Shown here: positions 24,913 to 30,116 of the stretch, piece by piece
How the letters are laid out: the number at the start of each line of letters is the position of its first letter
Numbering within the stretch: the first letter of the stretch is position 1
Program-made: the position numbers and the translations under genes
Notes under the pieces: model-generated
The model's database searches: none
Told to the model about the DNA's origin: nothing
The model's input: only the letters and a program-made list of their open reading frames with translations
Assembly (NCBI GenBank): GCA_945875335.1
Contig: CAMCKD010000009.1
Location: 1 to 34,203 of the forward strand
Reading direction: 5' to 3'
DNA length: 34,203 bases
Origin: an uncultured Clostridia bacterium
Lineage (GTDB): Bacteria; Bacillota; Clostridia; Oscillospirales; Oscillospiraceae

Positions 24913-24926
24913 GGCGGTGATTTCCT

Positions 24927-25238
24927 GTGAAAATGCGTGTCCGCGATTCCCTGCGATATGGGAAAGAGAATGCGATTCCATCCAAGATGCTTGCTCAGAC
25001 GCTGGGGTTTCGTTCTGTTCGGGATTTGCAAAAGGCAATTGAGGGGGAGCGGGCAGCCGGGGCGGTGATTCTGTCTGACCCATGCGGTGGCGGGTACTAC
25101 CTGTCCAGTGACCCGGACGAGCTGCTGCGCTTCACCAGGACGCTAAATGCACGGGCAAAGAACACCCTAAAGGCCGCAGAATCCGCACAGCGGGCTCTGG
25201 ACGATGCAACAGGGCAAATGCGGATAAAGGGGGTGTGA
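24927..25238 (+). CDS. Small element protein of unknown function, before the replication genes
   Basis: 103 residues. GAGGCGGTGA lies 6 nt before a GTG at 24927; an ATG at 24933 in the same frame is the alternative start. The N-terminal half (RYGKENAIPSKMLAQTLGFRSVRDLQKAIEGERAAGAVILSD...GGGYYLS) looks like a winged helix, with the GYYLS turn as wing, and the C-terminal part is a long helix (ARAKNTLKAAESAQRALDDA). It may bind DNA as part of replication start. It sits 4 bp before the replisome organizer gene. Confidence 0.75.
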   Translation: MKMRVRDSLRYGKENAIPSKMLAQTLGFRSVRDLQKAIEGERAAGAVILSDPCGGGYYLSSDPDELLRFTRTLNARAKNTLKAAESAQRALDDATGQMRIKGV

Positions 25239-25242
25239 TTCT

Positions 25243-26010
25243 ATGGCAGACAGGAGAATGTTTTCAAAAAACGTTACGGAGAGCGATTTGTTCCTAGATA
25301 TGCCAGCCTCGGCACAAGCTCTGTACTTTCATCTTGCCATGCATGCAGATGATGATGGCTTCGTGGGGAATCCAAAGAAAATAATGCGGATGGTGGCGGC
25401 AGCAGAGGATGATGCCAGGCTCTTGATTACAAAGAGATTCCTAATCCCATTTGAAAGCGGCGTCGTCGTTATTCGGCACTGGCGTATTCACAATTATATA
25501 CAGAAAGACAGGTACCGCGAGACAATCTACACAGAAGAAAAATCAGCTATGTGCATACAGGAAAACAAGGCATATTCGCTGAGAAGTGGTGATGTTCAAT
25601 CATTGGATACAGGATGTATACAAAGTGTGTCCGAAATGGACGCTCAGAATAGATTAGGTAAGGATAGGATAGGAAAGAATAGAGAAGGAGAGAATGTGGC
25701 GGGCAAGCCGCCCGTGCCCACAAAGCCGATCAGAAAAGCCTATGGGGAATTTGGCTGGGTAAAGCTCAGCGACGACGAATACAACCGCCTTTCAAATGAC
25801 CTGGGAGAGGCCGAGGTCAAGCGGTGCATCGCCTATGTCGATGAATCAGCACAGACTACCGGGAATAAAAACAAGTGGCGGGACTGGAATCTCGTTATTC
25901 GGAAATGTCACAAGCAGGGGTGGGGTACGACCATGCAGCAGAAAAATGGAGGCTATGAGAGCGGCGTTGACCGCCTGGCCAGAATGTACAAGGAGGAATT
26001 TGGAGAATGA
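25243..26010 (+). CDS. Phage-type replisome organizer
   Basis: 255 residues. The N-terminal domain (MADRRMFSKNVTESDLFLDMPASAQALYFHL ... GFVGNPKKIMRM) is the winged-helix part shared by phage replisome organizers and DnaD-like primosome proteins. A low-complexity linker (about 125-165, RLGKDRIGKNREGENV) leads to a C-terminal DnaD-like helical region (WVKLSDDEYNRLSNDLG ... YVDESAQTTGNKNKWRDW). Such proteins bind the element origin and bring in helicase through a loader. The following loader gene overlaps by 4 bp (ATGA), which supports this. The origin may lie inside this gene, but I could not pin down iterons. Confidence 0.85.
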   Translation: MADRRMFSKNVTESDLFLDMPASAQALYFHLAMHADDDGFVGNPKKIMRMVAAAEDDARLLITKRFLIPFESGVVVIRHWRIHNYIQKDRYRETIYTEEKSAMCIQENKAYSLRSGDVQSLDTGCIQSVSEMDAQNRLGKDRIGKNREGENVAGKPPVPTKPIRKAYGEFGWVKLSDDEYNRLSNDLGEAEVKRCIAYVDESAQTTGNKNKWRDWNLVIRKCHKQGWGTTMQQKNGGYESGVDRLARMYKEEFGE

Positions 26011-26558
26011 CCAAACAGGATACATATCAAGTGCTTGCTGCATTACAGGCATTTTACCCGGATTCATTTCGCGGCATGACAGATGCGGCGGCTCAGTTGA
26101 AGGTCACACTTTGGCAAGAGCAGTTTGCTGATGAACCCGTCGCATTGGTACAGGCTGCCGTAAAGGCCTATGTCTCTACCGACAAGAAAGGATTTATGCC
26201 GGTTCCTGGACAAATTAAGGAACAAATAGCGATTCTACAGGACAAAGGCGGCCTGAATGAGCAGTATGCGTGGGAGCTGGTGACGAATGCTCTGCGCAAT
26301 AGTTCCTATGGTTCCTTGGAGGAGTTTGCAAAACTACCCGCCGATGTCCAGTGTGCCGTTGGCAGTCCTAACACGCTGAAAACCTGGGCGCAAATGAATT
26401 TCGGTGAGTTGCAGACGGTGATTGCATCCAATTTCAAGCGGGACTATCGGGCAATTGTTGCACAGAAGAGGGATTTTGCCAAAGTCCCGGAGTCCGCAAA
26501 GAGAATGATAACCCAAAATCAAATTGAGGGTGCAGATTTTGAAAGAGATGGAGCCTGA
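26007..26558 (+). CDS. Helicase loader/inhibitor, phage G39P-like
   Basis: 183 residues. The start region (YQVLAALQAFYPDSF ... LKVTLWQEQFADEPVALVQAAVKAYVSTDKKGFMPVPGQIKEQI) matches the pattern of phage loader proteins of the SPP1 G39P type, which deliver the replicative helicase to the organizer-bound origin. The C-terminal half (about 80-183) is helical and would contact the helicase. It ends the rightward operon. Together with the organizer it gives the element its own replication start while using the host or helper-phage helicase. Confidence 0.82.
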   Translation: MTKQDTYQVLAALQAFYPDSFRGMTDAAAQLKVTLWQEQFADEPVALVQAAVKAYVSTDKKGFMPVPGQIKEQIAILQDKGGLNEQYAWELVTNALRNSSYGSLEEFAKLPADVQCAVGSPNTLKTWAQMNFGELQTVIASNFKRDYRAIVAQKRDFAKVPESAKRMITQNQIEGADFERDGA

Positions 26559-26599
26559 ACGATTTCTGATCGGGTGTGACCCACTTGCGAAAACGTGAA

Positions 26600-26642
26600 G
26601 AGTTCCGCCACAGGATGATTTGAAAACCCGGTGGCGGAACTC
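26600..26642. terminator. Perfect 12-bp hairpin at the end of the replication operon
   Basis: GAGTTCCGCCAC (26600-26611) and GTGGCGGAACTC (26631-26642) with a 19-nt loop. It lies between the convergent loader and hypothetical genes. The T-run is weak (TATTCTT on plus), so it probably serves as a terminator, perhaps both ways. Confidence 0.65.
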
Positions 26643-26661
26643 TATTCTTGCTCTGAAGATG

Positions 26662-27210
26662 TCAAAGAACAGTAACGTCCTTTTCGATAAACTCCTGAAG
26701 CGTTGACATTGGAATGTAGATCACTTCACGCCGAGTTTTTCCGATTAGTGCAGTCTTTGGGCGGTCAGCACGCGGCAGCATGTATCCTGCAATTTCTAAA
26801 CCGTCCATCACATCACTGTTTGAATACAGGGTTGTGCCTGTATATTTGAATACTTTCAACATTTTCTTGATGTCGATTGCAACAACGTCACCACAAAGTA
26901 CACCGAGAATTTTTGAACCAGGAGCAGGCATCTCATTTTCGTCAATGATGCAGTAACGCGGGAAGCCGCACCGCCCTGATATTGCGCACCCCATCGCATT
27001 CATACAGAATAATGCACTATCTGCTTTCAGCTGTTCTGTCTCTGTTAGAACCGGCTTGTTCCACTCTACGAATGACATGAGGAAACGCGGATGCTTAGTA
27101 GTGTTTTTGGCAAAAGTAAGCATTATTTTCTTTATTGCCTCCAGCTCAGAAGTGTTCAGATACGGAATATGAGAACGAATTGAGCGGATACATTCTTCTC
27201 GACTTTCCAT
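26662..27210 (-). CDS. Cargo protein of unknown function
   Basis: 182 residues from the ATG at 27210, which has GGAGG 5 nt upstream; a TTG four codons earlier overlaps that site and is rejected. The N-terminal part is helical (ECIRSIRSHIPYLNTSELEAIKKIML). The middle contains three cysteines (FCMNAMGCAISGRCGFPRYC) that could bind metal, then a beta-rich region (KILGVLCGDVVAIDIKKML). The end is a possible DNA- or partner-binding part (LIGKTRREVIYIPMSTLQEFI). No membrane segment. I do not recognise the family. It is oriented against the replication genes in the spot where satellites carry cargo such as phage-interference genes. Confidence 0.75.
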   Translation of the reverse strand: MESREECIRSIRSHIPYLNTSELEAIKKIMLTFAKNTTKHPRFLMSFVEWNKPVLTETEQLKADSALFCMNAMGCAISGRCGFPRYCIIDENEMPAPGSKILGVLCGDVVAIDIKKMLKVFKYTGTTLYSNSDVMDGLEIAGYMLPRADRPKTALIGKTRREVIYIPMSTLQEFIEKDVTVL

Positions 27211-27330
27211 AATAACCTCCAATTTTTCTTGACTTGGGAGCGGACGGGGCTAATCATTACCCCGTCCCATCTTTGGATTGACGTTGGTCTTTGCATCTTA
27301 GTCTTGGCCGGGTGATGCAAGGGGCTTTTC

Positions 27331-27633
27331 TTATGCGGTGACCGGCTGCACCTGGGAGCGCCCGAAGTAGGAAGCCCGGCGGGTGCCGCTTTTGGTGGCG
27401 GGGTCTGTGATGGTGGTCTGGTACATGGCCTTGCTCTGATGGCGGACTTCATAGCCCAGCTGCTTCCACCCTGCCCAGGTGTGGGTTTCTTCGGCGATTC
27501 CTGCGGCCTCCTGGGCGGCGTGGCGGGCTTTTTCGTTGGCCCAGGCCATTCTCAGTGCCAGGGAAAAGGAAGCTGCTCCCTTGCGGTAGTGCCTCCATGC
27601 GGCCCTCATGATGCTGCTCAAATTGTACTTCAT
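27331..27633 (-). CDS. Small mobile-element protein with an ArdC-like N-terminal pattern
   Basis: 100 residues with AGGGGG before the start. The first half (NLSSIMRAAWRHYRKGAASFSLALRMAWANEKARH) is a pattern common to short proteins on Firmicutes mobile elements. The second half (TWAGWKQLGYEVRHQSKAMY ... ASYFGRSQV) resembles the ssDNA-binding start of ArdC-type antirestriction proteins, where a Trp is followed by Gly-Tyr/Arg-x-Val and a Lys-rich turn. No protease domain follows. An antirestriction or DNA-protection role is a guess. It has its own promoter at 27758-27786, divergent from the RHH gene. Confidence 0.72.
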   Translation of the reverse strand: MKYNLSSIMRAAWRHYRKGAASFSLALRMAWANEKARHAAQEAAGIAEETHTWAGWKQLGYEVRHQSKAMYQTTITDPATKSGTRRASYFGRSQVQPVTA

Positions 27634-27757
27634 GTGATTACCCCCTGCTTTTGTTTATCTGCCGTCTCTCCGGGCTGTCACCGTTCCAAATTCCTTTTCT
27701 TTACACCAGGGTCGAATGAAACGGTTTAGCTTGCGCTCCCTCTCTCTTTGTGTCTAT

Positions 27758-27786
27758 ATAATATAATATATGTTCCCATATATCAA
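27758..27786 (-). promoter_or_regulatory. Promoter of the ArdC-like small gene
   Basis: Minus-strand TTGATA (27781-27786), 17-bp spacer and TATTAT (27758-27763). The leader of about 115 nt (27634-27750) contains no recognisable structure. Confidence 0.65.
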
Positions 27787-27849
27787 GATGGGATAATGAA
27801 CAAATATGTACCCATATATTTAGTGAACATTCTATATGGACACATATAG
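27768..27849. promoter_or_regulatory. Operator repeats between two divergent promoters
   Basis: Two 16-bp direct repeats, ATATGTTCCCATATAT (27768-27783) and ATATGTACCCATATAT (27804-27819), differ at one base. A palindrome CTATATG-N4-CATATAG (27832-27849) covers the -35 of the RHH promoter. The first repeat covers the spacer and part of the -35 of the leftward promoter. This is what an autoregulating RHH protein would bind. Confidence 0.7.
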
Positions 27850-27865
27850 ACTTATATGCTATAAT
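27837..27865 (+). promoter_or_regulatory. Promoter of the RHH gene
   Basis: TGGACA (27837-27842), 17-bp spacer and a perfect TATAAT (27860-27865) with extended TGC. Confidence 0.8.
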
Positions 27866-27938
27866 ATAGCCATGGTGGAAGAGTGGGCAGATATGCCCCG
27901 CTCCCCACCGCATCACAGAATAGCGGGAGGCTGAGAGA

Positions 27939-28142
27939 TTGAACGTAGAAGAAAAGCGTGTGAGCGCAGCGCAGAGGAAAGCAACGGATAAATACCTTGA
28001 GAAGTTCGATGAAATGAAAATACGGGTGCCAGCAGGGCAAAAAGCAGCTGTAAAGGCTCATGCAGAGGCCCAGGGGGAGAGCCTGAACGCCTTTATCAAT
28101 CGGGCCATCACCGAAACCATGGAGCGGGACAGCGAAAAATAA
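27939..28142 (+). CDS. Ribbon-helix-helix (Arc/CopG-like) regulator, TTG start
   Basis: 67 residues. After a charged N-terminus (about 1-26) the sequence MKIRVPAGQKAAVKAHAEA and ESLNAFINRAITETMERD is a ribbon-helix-helix: one beta strand and two helices. The start is a TTG at 27939, chosen because GGGAGG lies 8 nt upstream and no ATG occurs before the RHH domain. It likely binds the repeats at 27768-27849 as a dimer and controls both divergent promoters. RHH proteins can be antitoxins, but the toxin next to it (28280-28369) has its own antisense RNA, so the RHH is more likely a transcription or copy-control regulator. Confidence 0.82.
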   Translation: MNVEEKRVSAAQRKATDKYLEKFDEMKIRVPAGQKAAVKAHAEAQGESLNAFINRAITETMERDSEK

Positions 28143-28167
28143 AACCCCCGTCACCAGGGCGGGAGCA

Positions 28168-28196
28168 TTGACAAAGAGAAGAATTTCGGGTATAGT
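28168..28196 (+). promoter_or_regulatory. Promoter of the antitoxin RNA
   Basis: A perfect TTGACA (28168-28173), 17-bp spacer and TATAGT (28191-28196). No open frame with a ribosome site follows on the plus strand, so it should make a short RNA. Confidence 0.85.
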
Positions 28197-28202
28197 AATA
28201 GC

Positions 28203-28290
28203 ATAACGAGGGCGCTACCGGCAGACGGTTCCCCCGAAACGTTTACCTAGAAGTAACCGCTTGCTTGGAGGCTGGGCGGTTACTTCTTTC
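28203..28290 (+). ncRNA. Antisense antitoxin RNA of a type I toxin-antitoxin pair (predicted)
   Basis: Predicted RNA of about 85-90 nt starting 7 nt after TATAGT. It ends in a perfect 12-bp hairpin, AGAAGTAACCGC (28249-28260) with GCGGTTACTTCT (28276-28287), then TTTCTAT. The hairpin overlaps the last codons and stop of the toxin gene on the opposite strand, so the RNA is complementary to the 3' end of the toxin message. This convergent 3' overlap is the layout of TxpA/RatA-like systems. Exact ends are inferred. Confidence 0.72.
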
Positions 28291-28369
28291 TATCATTTGC
28301 CTGGATAACCAGGGCGATAAGTGCGATAAGGAAAATGCCGAACTGAATCAGTTCTTGCCATGTAACCAT
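28280..28369 (-). CDS. 29-residue hydrophobic toxin, putative holin-like (type I TA)
   Basis: A short gene hidden by its size. It has a strong AAAGGGGGTGG ribosome site, then MVTWQELIQFGIFLIALIAL followed by a short polar, lysine-rich tail (ANDRKK). This is one membrane helix with a charged end, the make-up of the putative holin-like toxin family (Hol_Tox) and of TxpA/Fst-type toxins. The ribosome site can be hidden: CGCCCCC (read from 28401 to 28395) pairs with GGGGGTG (28382 to 28376) in the leader. The UAA stop lies inside the hairpin shared with the antisense RNA. A consensus promoter is at 28459-28487. Overproduction would be expected to damage the membrane; within the element it would act in maintenance or abortive defence. 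Confidence 0.85.
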   Translation of the reverse strand: MVTWQELIQFGIFLIALIALVIQANDRKK

Positions 28370-28458
28370 ACCGACCACCCCCTTTCTCTCGATTGGGGGC
28401 GAGAAGCATCACCCCCATGAGGGGGGAACCGCCTACCGTTACTGGTAGCGCCATGGAC

Positions 28459-28487
28459 AGAATATCACACCATTAGACGGAAATCAA
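28459..28487 (-). promoter_or_regulatory. Promoter of the toxin gene
   Basis: Minus-strand TTGATT (28482-28487), 17-bp spacer and TATTCT (28459-28464). The message would start near 28452 and carry an 80-nt structured leader. Confidence 0.72.
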
Positions 28488-28846
28488 GAACAATTCAATT
28501 GTATCGCTTCCCCAGGCGTGATAAAAGGTACTGCAACGTTACTGTGAAAGCTATGCGAGAGCGGCGAGCCCAAGATTCCGTTAGTTATTGTGATTTTTGA
28601 ATTGATTTCATTCACCTTTTGCAAAAAGGCATGCTATGAGCCGTTGTCGCAGAAAGCCTGTATAAATCAAAGGAAATTCGCCCACCATCTGCAATTATCA
28701 GAGGGGCATTTCGTAGTGTTATATAGGAAATATGGTTGGATGTTTTTTTCATCTTGCTTATGGAGCATGAGATTGATCTAAACGGCTTCATTTAAAAACA
28801 AATGTTTTTATCATTTTCGACTGTAAGGCTTTTTAAATGTGAAAAA
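28488..28846. other. Gene-poor stretch inside the element
   Basis: I see no gene with a ribosome site here. It is AT-rich with CTTTTTAAATG near 28830 and could hold attP-proximal binding sites. A 63-codon open frame in it has no ribosome site and no protein character. Confidence 0.5.
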
Positions 28847-28867
28847 TTTTGGGCCAATTTTGGGTCA
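28847..28867. repeat. Probable integrase arm-type site, right end
   Basis: 21 nt identical to 22040-22060, composed of TTTTGGGCCAA and TTTTGGGTCA, 117 bp inside attR. Same orientation as the left copy. Confidence 0.7.
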
Positions 28868-28983
28868 CACCCCCCGAAACGGCCCAATCAGTAGTGATAC
28901 GAGAAGTATTGAAAAAATAGGAAAAACATATAAATAATTTGCATTTCCGCATGAGATAATACGACACGTTATTCTCTGTATCG

Positions 28984-29030
28984 GACTACGAATCAGTAGG
29001 TCGGGGGTTCGAGTCCCTTCCGGCGTACCA
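28984..29030 (+). other. attR (copy of the tRNA-Arg 3' half)
   Basis: 47 nt identical to 21915-21961. It is followed by the native tRNA terminator, showing that this side is the original downstream chromosome. Confidence 0.92.
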
Positions 29031-29039
29031 AGGCAAGAT

Positions 29040-29086
29040 AATCCGAACCTTATCTCGGTGGGAGAAGGGTTCGGATTGTTTTTTTA
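29040..29086 (+). terminator. Original tRNA-Arg terminator, now cut off by the element
   Basis: AATCCGAACC (29040-29049) and GGTTCGGATT (29068-29077) form a 10-bp stem followed by GTTTTTTTT. It lies 10 nt after the CCA of attR. Confidence 0.9.
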
Positions 29087-29089
29087 CTT

Positions 29090-29257
29090 GGGACTCGAAC
29101 AATAAAATGCAGATGTCCGGTGGACATCTGCTCGGCGGCGGCTCGACGACGCCGACACCATAATGTTGCGAGTCCCTTCCGGCGTACCAAGAAGAATGAT
29201 CCGAACCTTATCTCAGCAGGGGAGGGGTTCGGATTATTTTTGTATTTGGGACTCGAA
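29090..29257. repeat. Tandem scar: second tRNA 3' end plus terminator, with T-arm-complementary ends
   Basis: GGGACTCGAAC, the reverse complement of the tRNA T-arm, lies after each of two terminators (29090-29100 and 29248-29257). Between them is a hairpin GCAGATGTCC-N3-GGACATCTGC (29109-29131), then 21 nt of tRNA 3' end (29169-29189) and a second terminator. The stretch 29090-29177 has imperfect inverted ends (GGGACTCG ... CGAGTCCC), like a small mobile unit. No gene is seen between 29031 and 29265. Confidence 0.75.
29199..29240 (+). terminator. Second copy of the tRNA-Arg terminator
   Basis: ATCCGAACC (29199-29207) and GGTTCGGAT (29226-29234), then TATTTTTG. It is a close copy of the hairpin at 29040-29077. 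Confidence 0.8.
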
Positions 29258-29265
29258 CAAAAAAT

Positions 29266-29475
29266 ATCCGCTACAAGATGAGGAACCTGCGAAAGCTGGG
29301 AATCACAGACAGAAATGCGGGTATTCCTGCCAACTCCAGAAAGGGATACTGGCGGATAGCATCCAGCTCAACATTGCAAACAGCCTTCTCAAACGGGCGG
29401 CTTGAGAAGGCTGTATTGCTGAGTCCCTTTTTGACGATCCTGAATCAGTATCAATTCATTGCAAATTCAGAATGA
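29266..29475 (+). pseudogene. Group II intron reverse transcriptase/maturase, C-terminal fragment
   Basis: About 69 residues remain. MRNLRKLGI, then an Asn-Ser-Arg-Lys-Gly-Tyr-Trp-Arg-Ile-Ala run (SRKGYWRIASS), then LQTAFSNGRLEKA, match the end of LtrA-like maturases (NTRKGYWRIA ... LSN..L.KAG). The reverse transcriptase domains, start codon and ribosome site are missing, and no domain V hairpin of an intron is seen. The fragment starts shortly after the second tRNA scar, so the tRNA-Arg downstream region has taken several insertions. Confidence 0.75.
29380..29414 (-). terminator. 13-bp perfect hairpin downstream of the MATE/O-acetyltransferase operon
   Basis: ACAGCCTTCTCAA (29380-29392) and TTGAGAAGGCTGT (29402-29414) with a 9-nt loop. 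It is 73 bp past the acetyltransferase stop and inside the maturase fragment. The minus-strand run is only TTTG, so termination is probable but not sure. Confidence 0.5.
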
Positions 29476-29486
29476 AGATGTGGATG

Positions 29487-30116
29487 TTATTCCGCACTGC
29501 GGAGTCTGCGCTCTTCCTCCAGGTCTTCCTCCTCGATGGGGCGCTGGCGGTAGTAGTATTTCATATCCGATTCATCAATCTGCCGGATGACCTTGCAGGG
29601 ATTGCCCGCTGCCACGCAGTTTGCCGGGATGTCCTTGGTTACCACACTGCCCGCGCCGATGACGGTGTTGTCGCCAATGGTCACACCGGGGCAGATGACG
29701 CTGTTGGCTCCAATCCAGCAGTTATTGCCGATGGTCACATGGTCGCAGTACATATATTCCCGCATGTTCGGATTGATGGGGTGTCCAACCGTGGCAATGG
29801 TCACGGCAGGGCCAAACATGACGGCATCCCCGATGGTGATTTTTCCGTCATCGATGAAATTGCAGTTGACATTGATGTAGGTGCCCTTGCCCACGGAGAT
29901 GTGCCGCCCATAGCAGAAATAGAAGGGCGGTTCGATCCAGGCATCGCAGGGCTTGCCGAAGATTTCACCCAGCAGCTTCACCCGGCCCTCAACGTCCTCG
30001 GGCTGAGAATCGTTGAAGCACTTCATCCGCTGCTTTGCCTCCAGCCGTTCCTGGGGCATTCCCTCGCACATATCGGTGAAGAGCTTGCCGGCCATGATTC
30101 GTTCGTGCATTGTCAT
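29487..30116 (-). CDS. Sugar O-acetyltransferase, maltose/galactoside acetyltransferase type
   Basis: Transfers acetyl from acetyl-CoA to a sugar hydroxyl. The 209 residues have an N-terminal Mac domain (MTMHERIMAGKLFTDM ... RLEAKQRMKCFN), then left-handed beta-helix hexapeptide repeats (ISVGKGTYIN, ITIGDAVMFG, VTIGNNCWIGANS, VTIGDNTVIGAGSVV) and the catalytic-His loop TVGHPINP near residue 111. Close in build to Maa/LacA/NodL. An acidic C-terminal tail (EEEDLEEERR) follows. Its start overlaps the MATE stop by 4 bp, so translation is coupled. Confidence 0.92.
   Translation of the reverse strand: MTMHERIMAGKLFTDMCEGMPQERLEAKQRMKCFNDSQPEDVEGRVKLLGEIFGKPCDAWIEPPFYFCYGRHISVGKGTYINVNCNFIDDGKITIGDAVMFGPAVTIATVGHPINPNMREYMYCDHVTIGNNCWIGANSVICPGVTIGDNTVIGAGSVVTKDIPANCVAAGNPCKVIRQIDESDMKYYYRQRPIEEEDLEEERRLRSAE

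Larger units (their letters stand above)
21915..29030. mobile_element. Integrated element of about 7.07 kb in tRNA-Arg, phage-satellite-like
   Basis: A perfect 47-nt direct repeat of the tRNA 3' half bounds the element (21915-21961 and 28984-29030). Inside are an integrase next to attL pointing outward, a CI-like repressor, divergent early genes, two small DNA-binding proteins, a replisome organizer, a helicase loader, three cargo or regulatory proteins and a small type I toxin-antitoxin pair. The 21-nt direct repeat near both inner ends fits integrase arm sites. I see no terminase, portal, capsid, tail, lysin, relaxase or conjugation gene. This matches the layout of PICI-type satellites (int, repressor, divergent regulator, replication genes). 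A trimmed prophage or a small integrative plasmid are the alternatives. It contains no AAATTGTTGTTT-bounded element, consistent with recent arrival. Confidence 0.85.

Noticed and set aside
27852-28154. 100-codon minus-strand frame opposite the RHH gene
   Set aside because: It is antisense to a well-supported RHH gene and its promoter, and has no ribosome site.
28590-28781. 63-codon plus-strand open frame inside the element
   Set aside because: No ribosome site, no protein-like pattern, and it lies in AT-rich sequence near the att end.
28984-29030. A second functional tRNA-Arg gene at the right end
   Set aside because: Only the 3' half from the anticodon arm is present; there is no acceptor 5' strand or D-arm upstream.
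21915-29030. Complete prophage or conjugative element
   Set aside because: No terminase, portal, capsid, tail, holin-endolysin pair, relaxase or type IV secretion gene is seen in the 7 kb.
29163-29405. 80-codon plus-strand open frame overlapping the maturase remnant
   Set aside because: It runs through the tRNA scar and terminator in the wrong frame; the maturase similarity is in the frame of 29266-29475.
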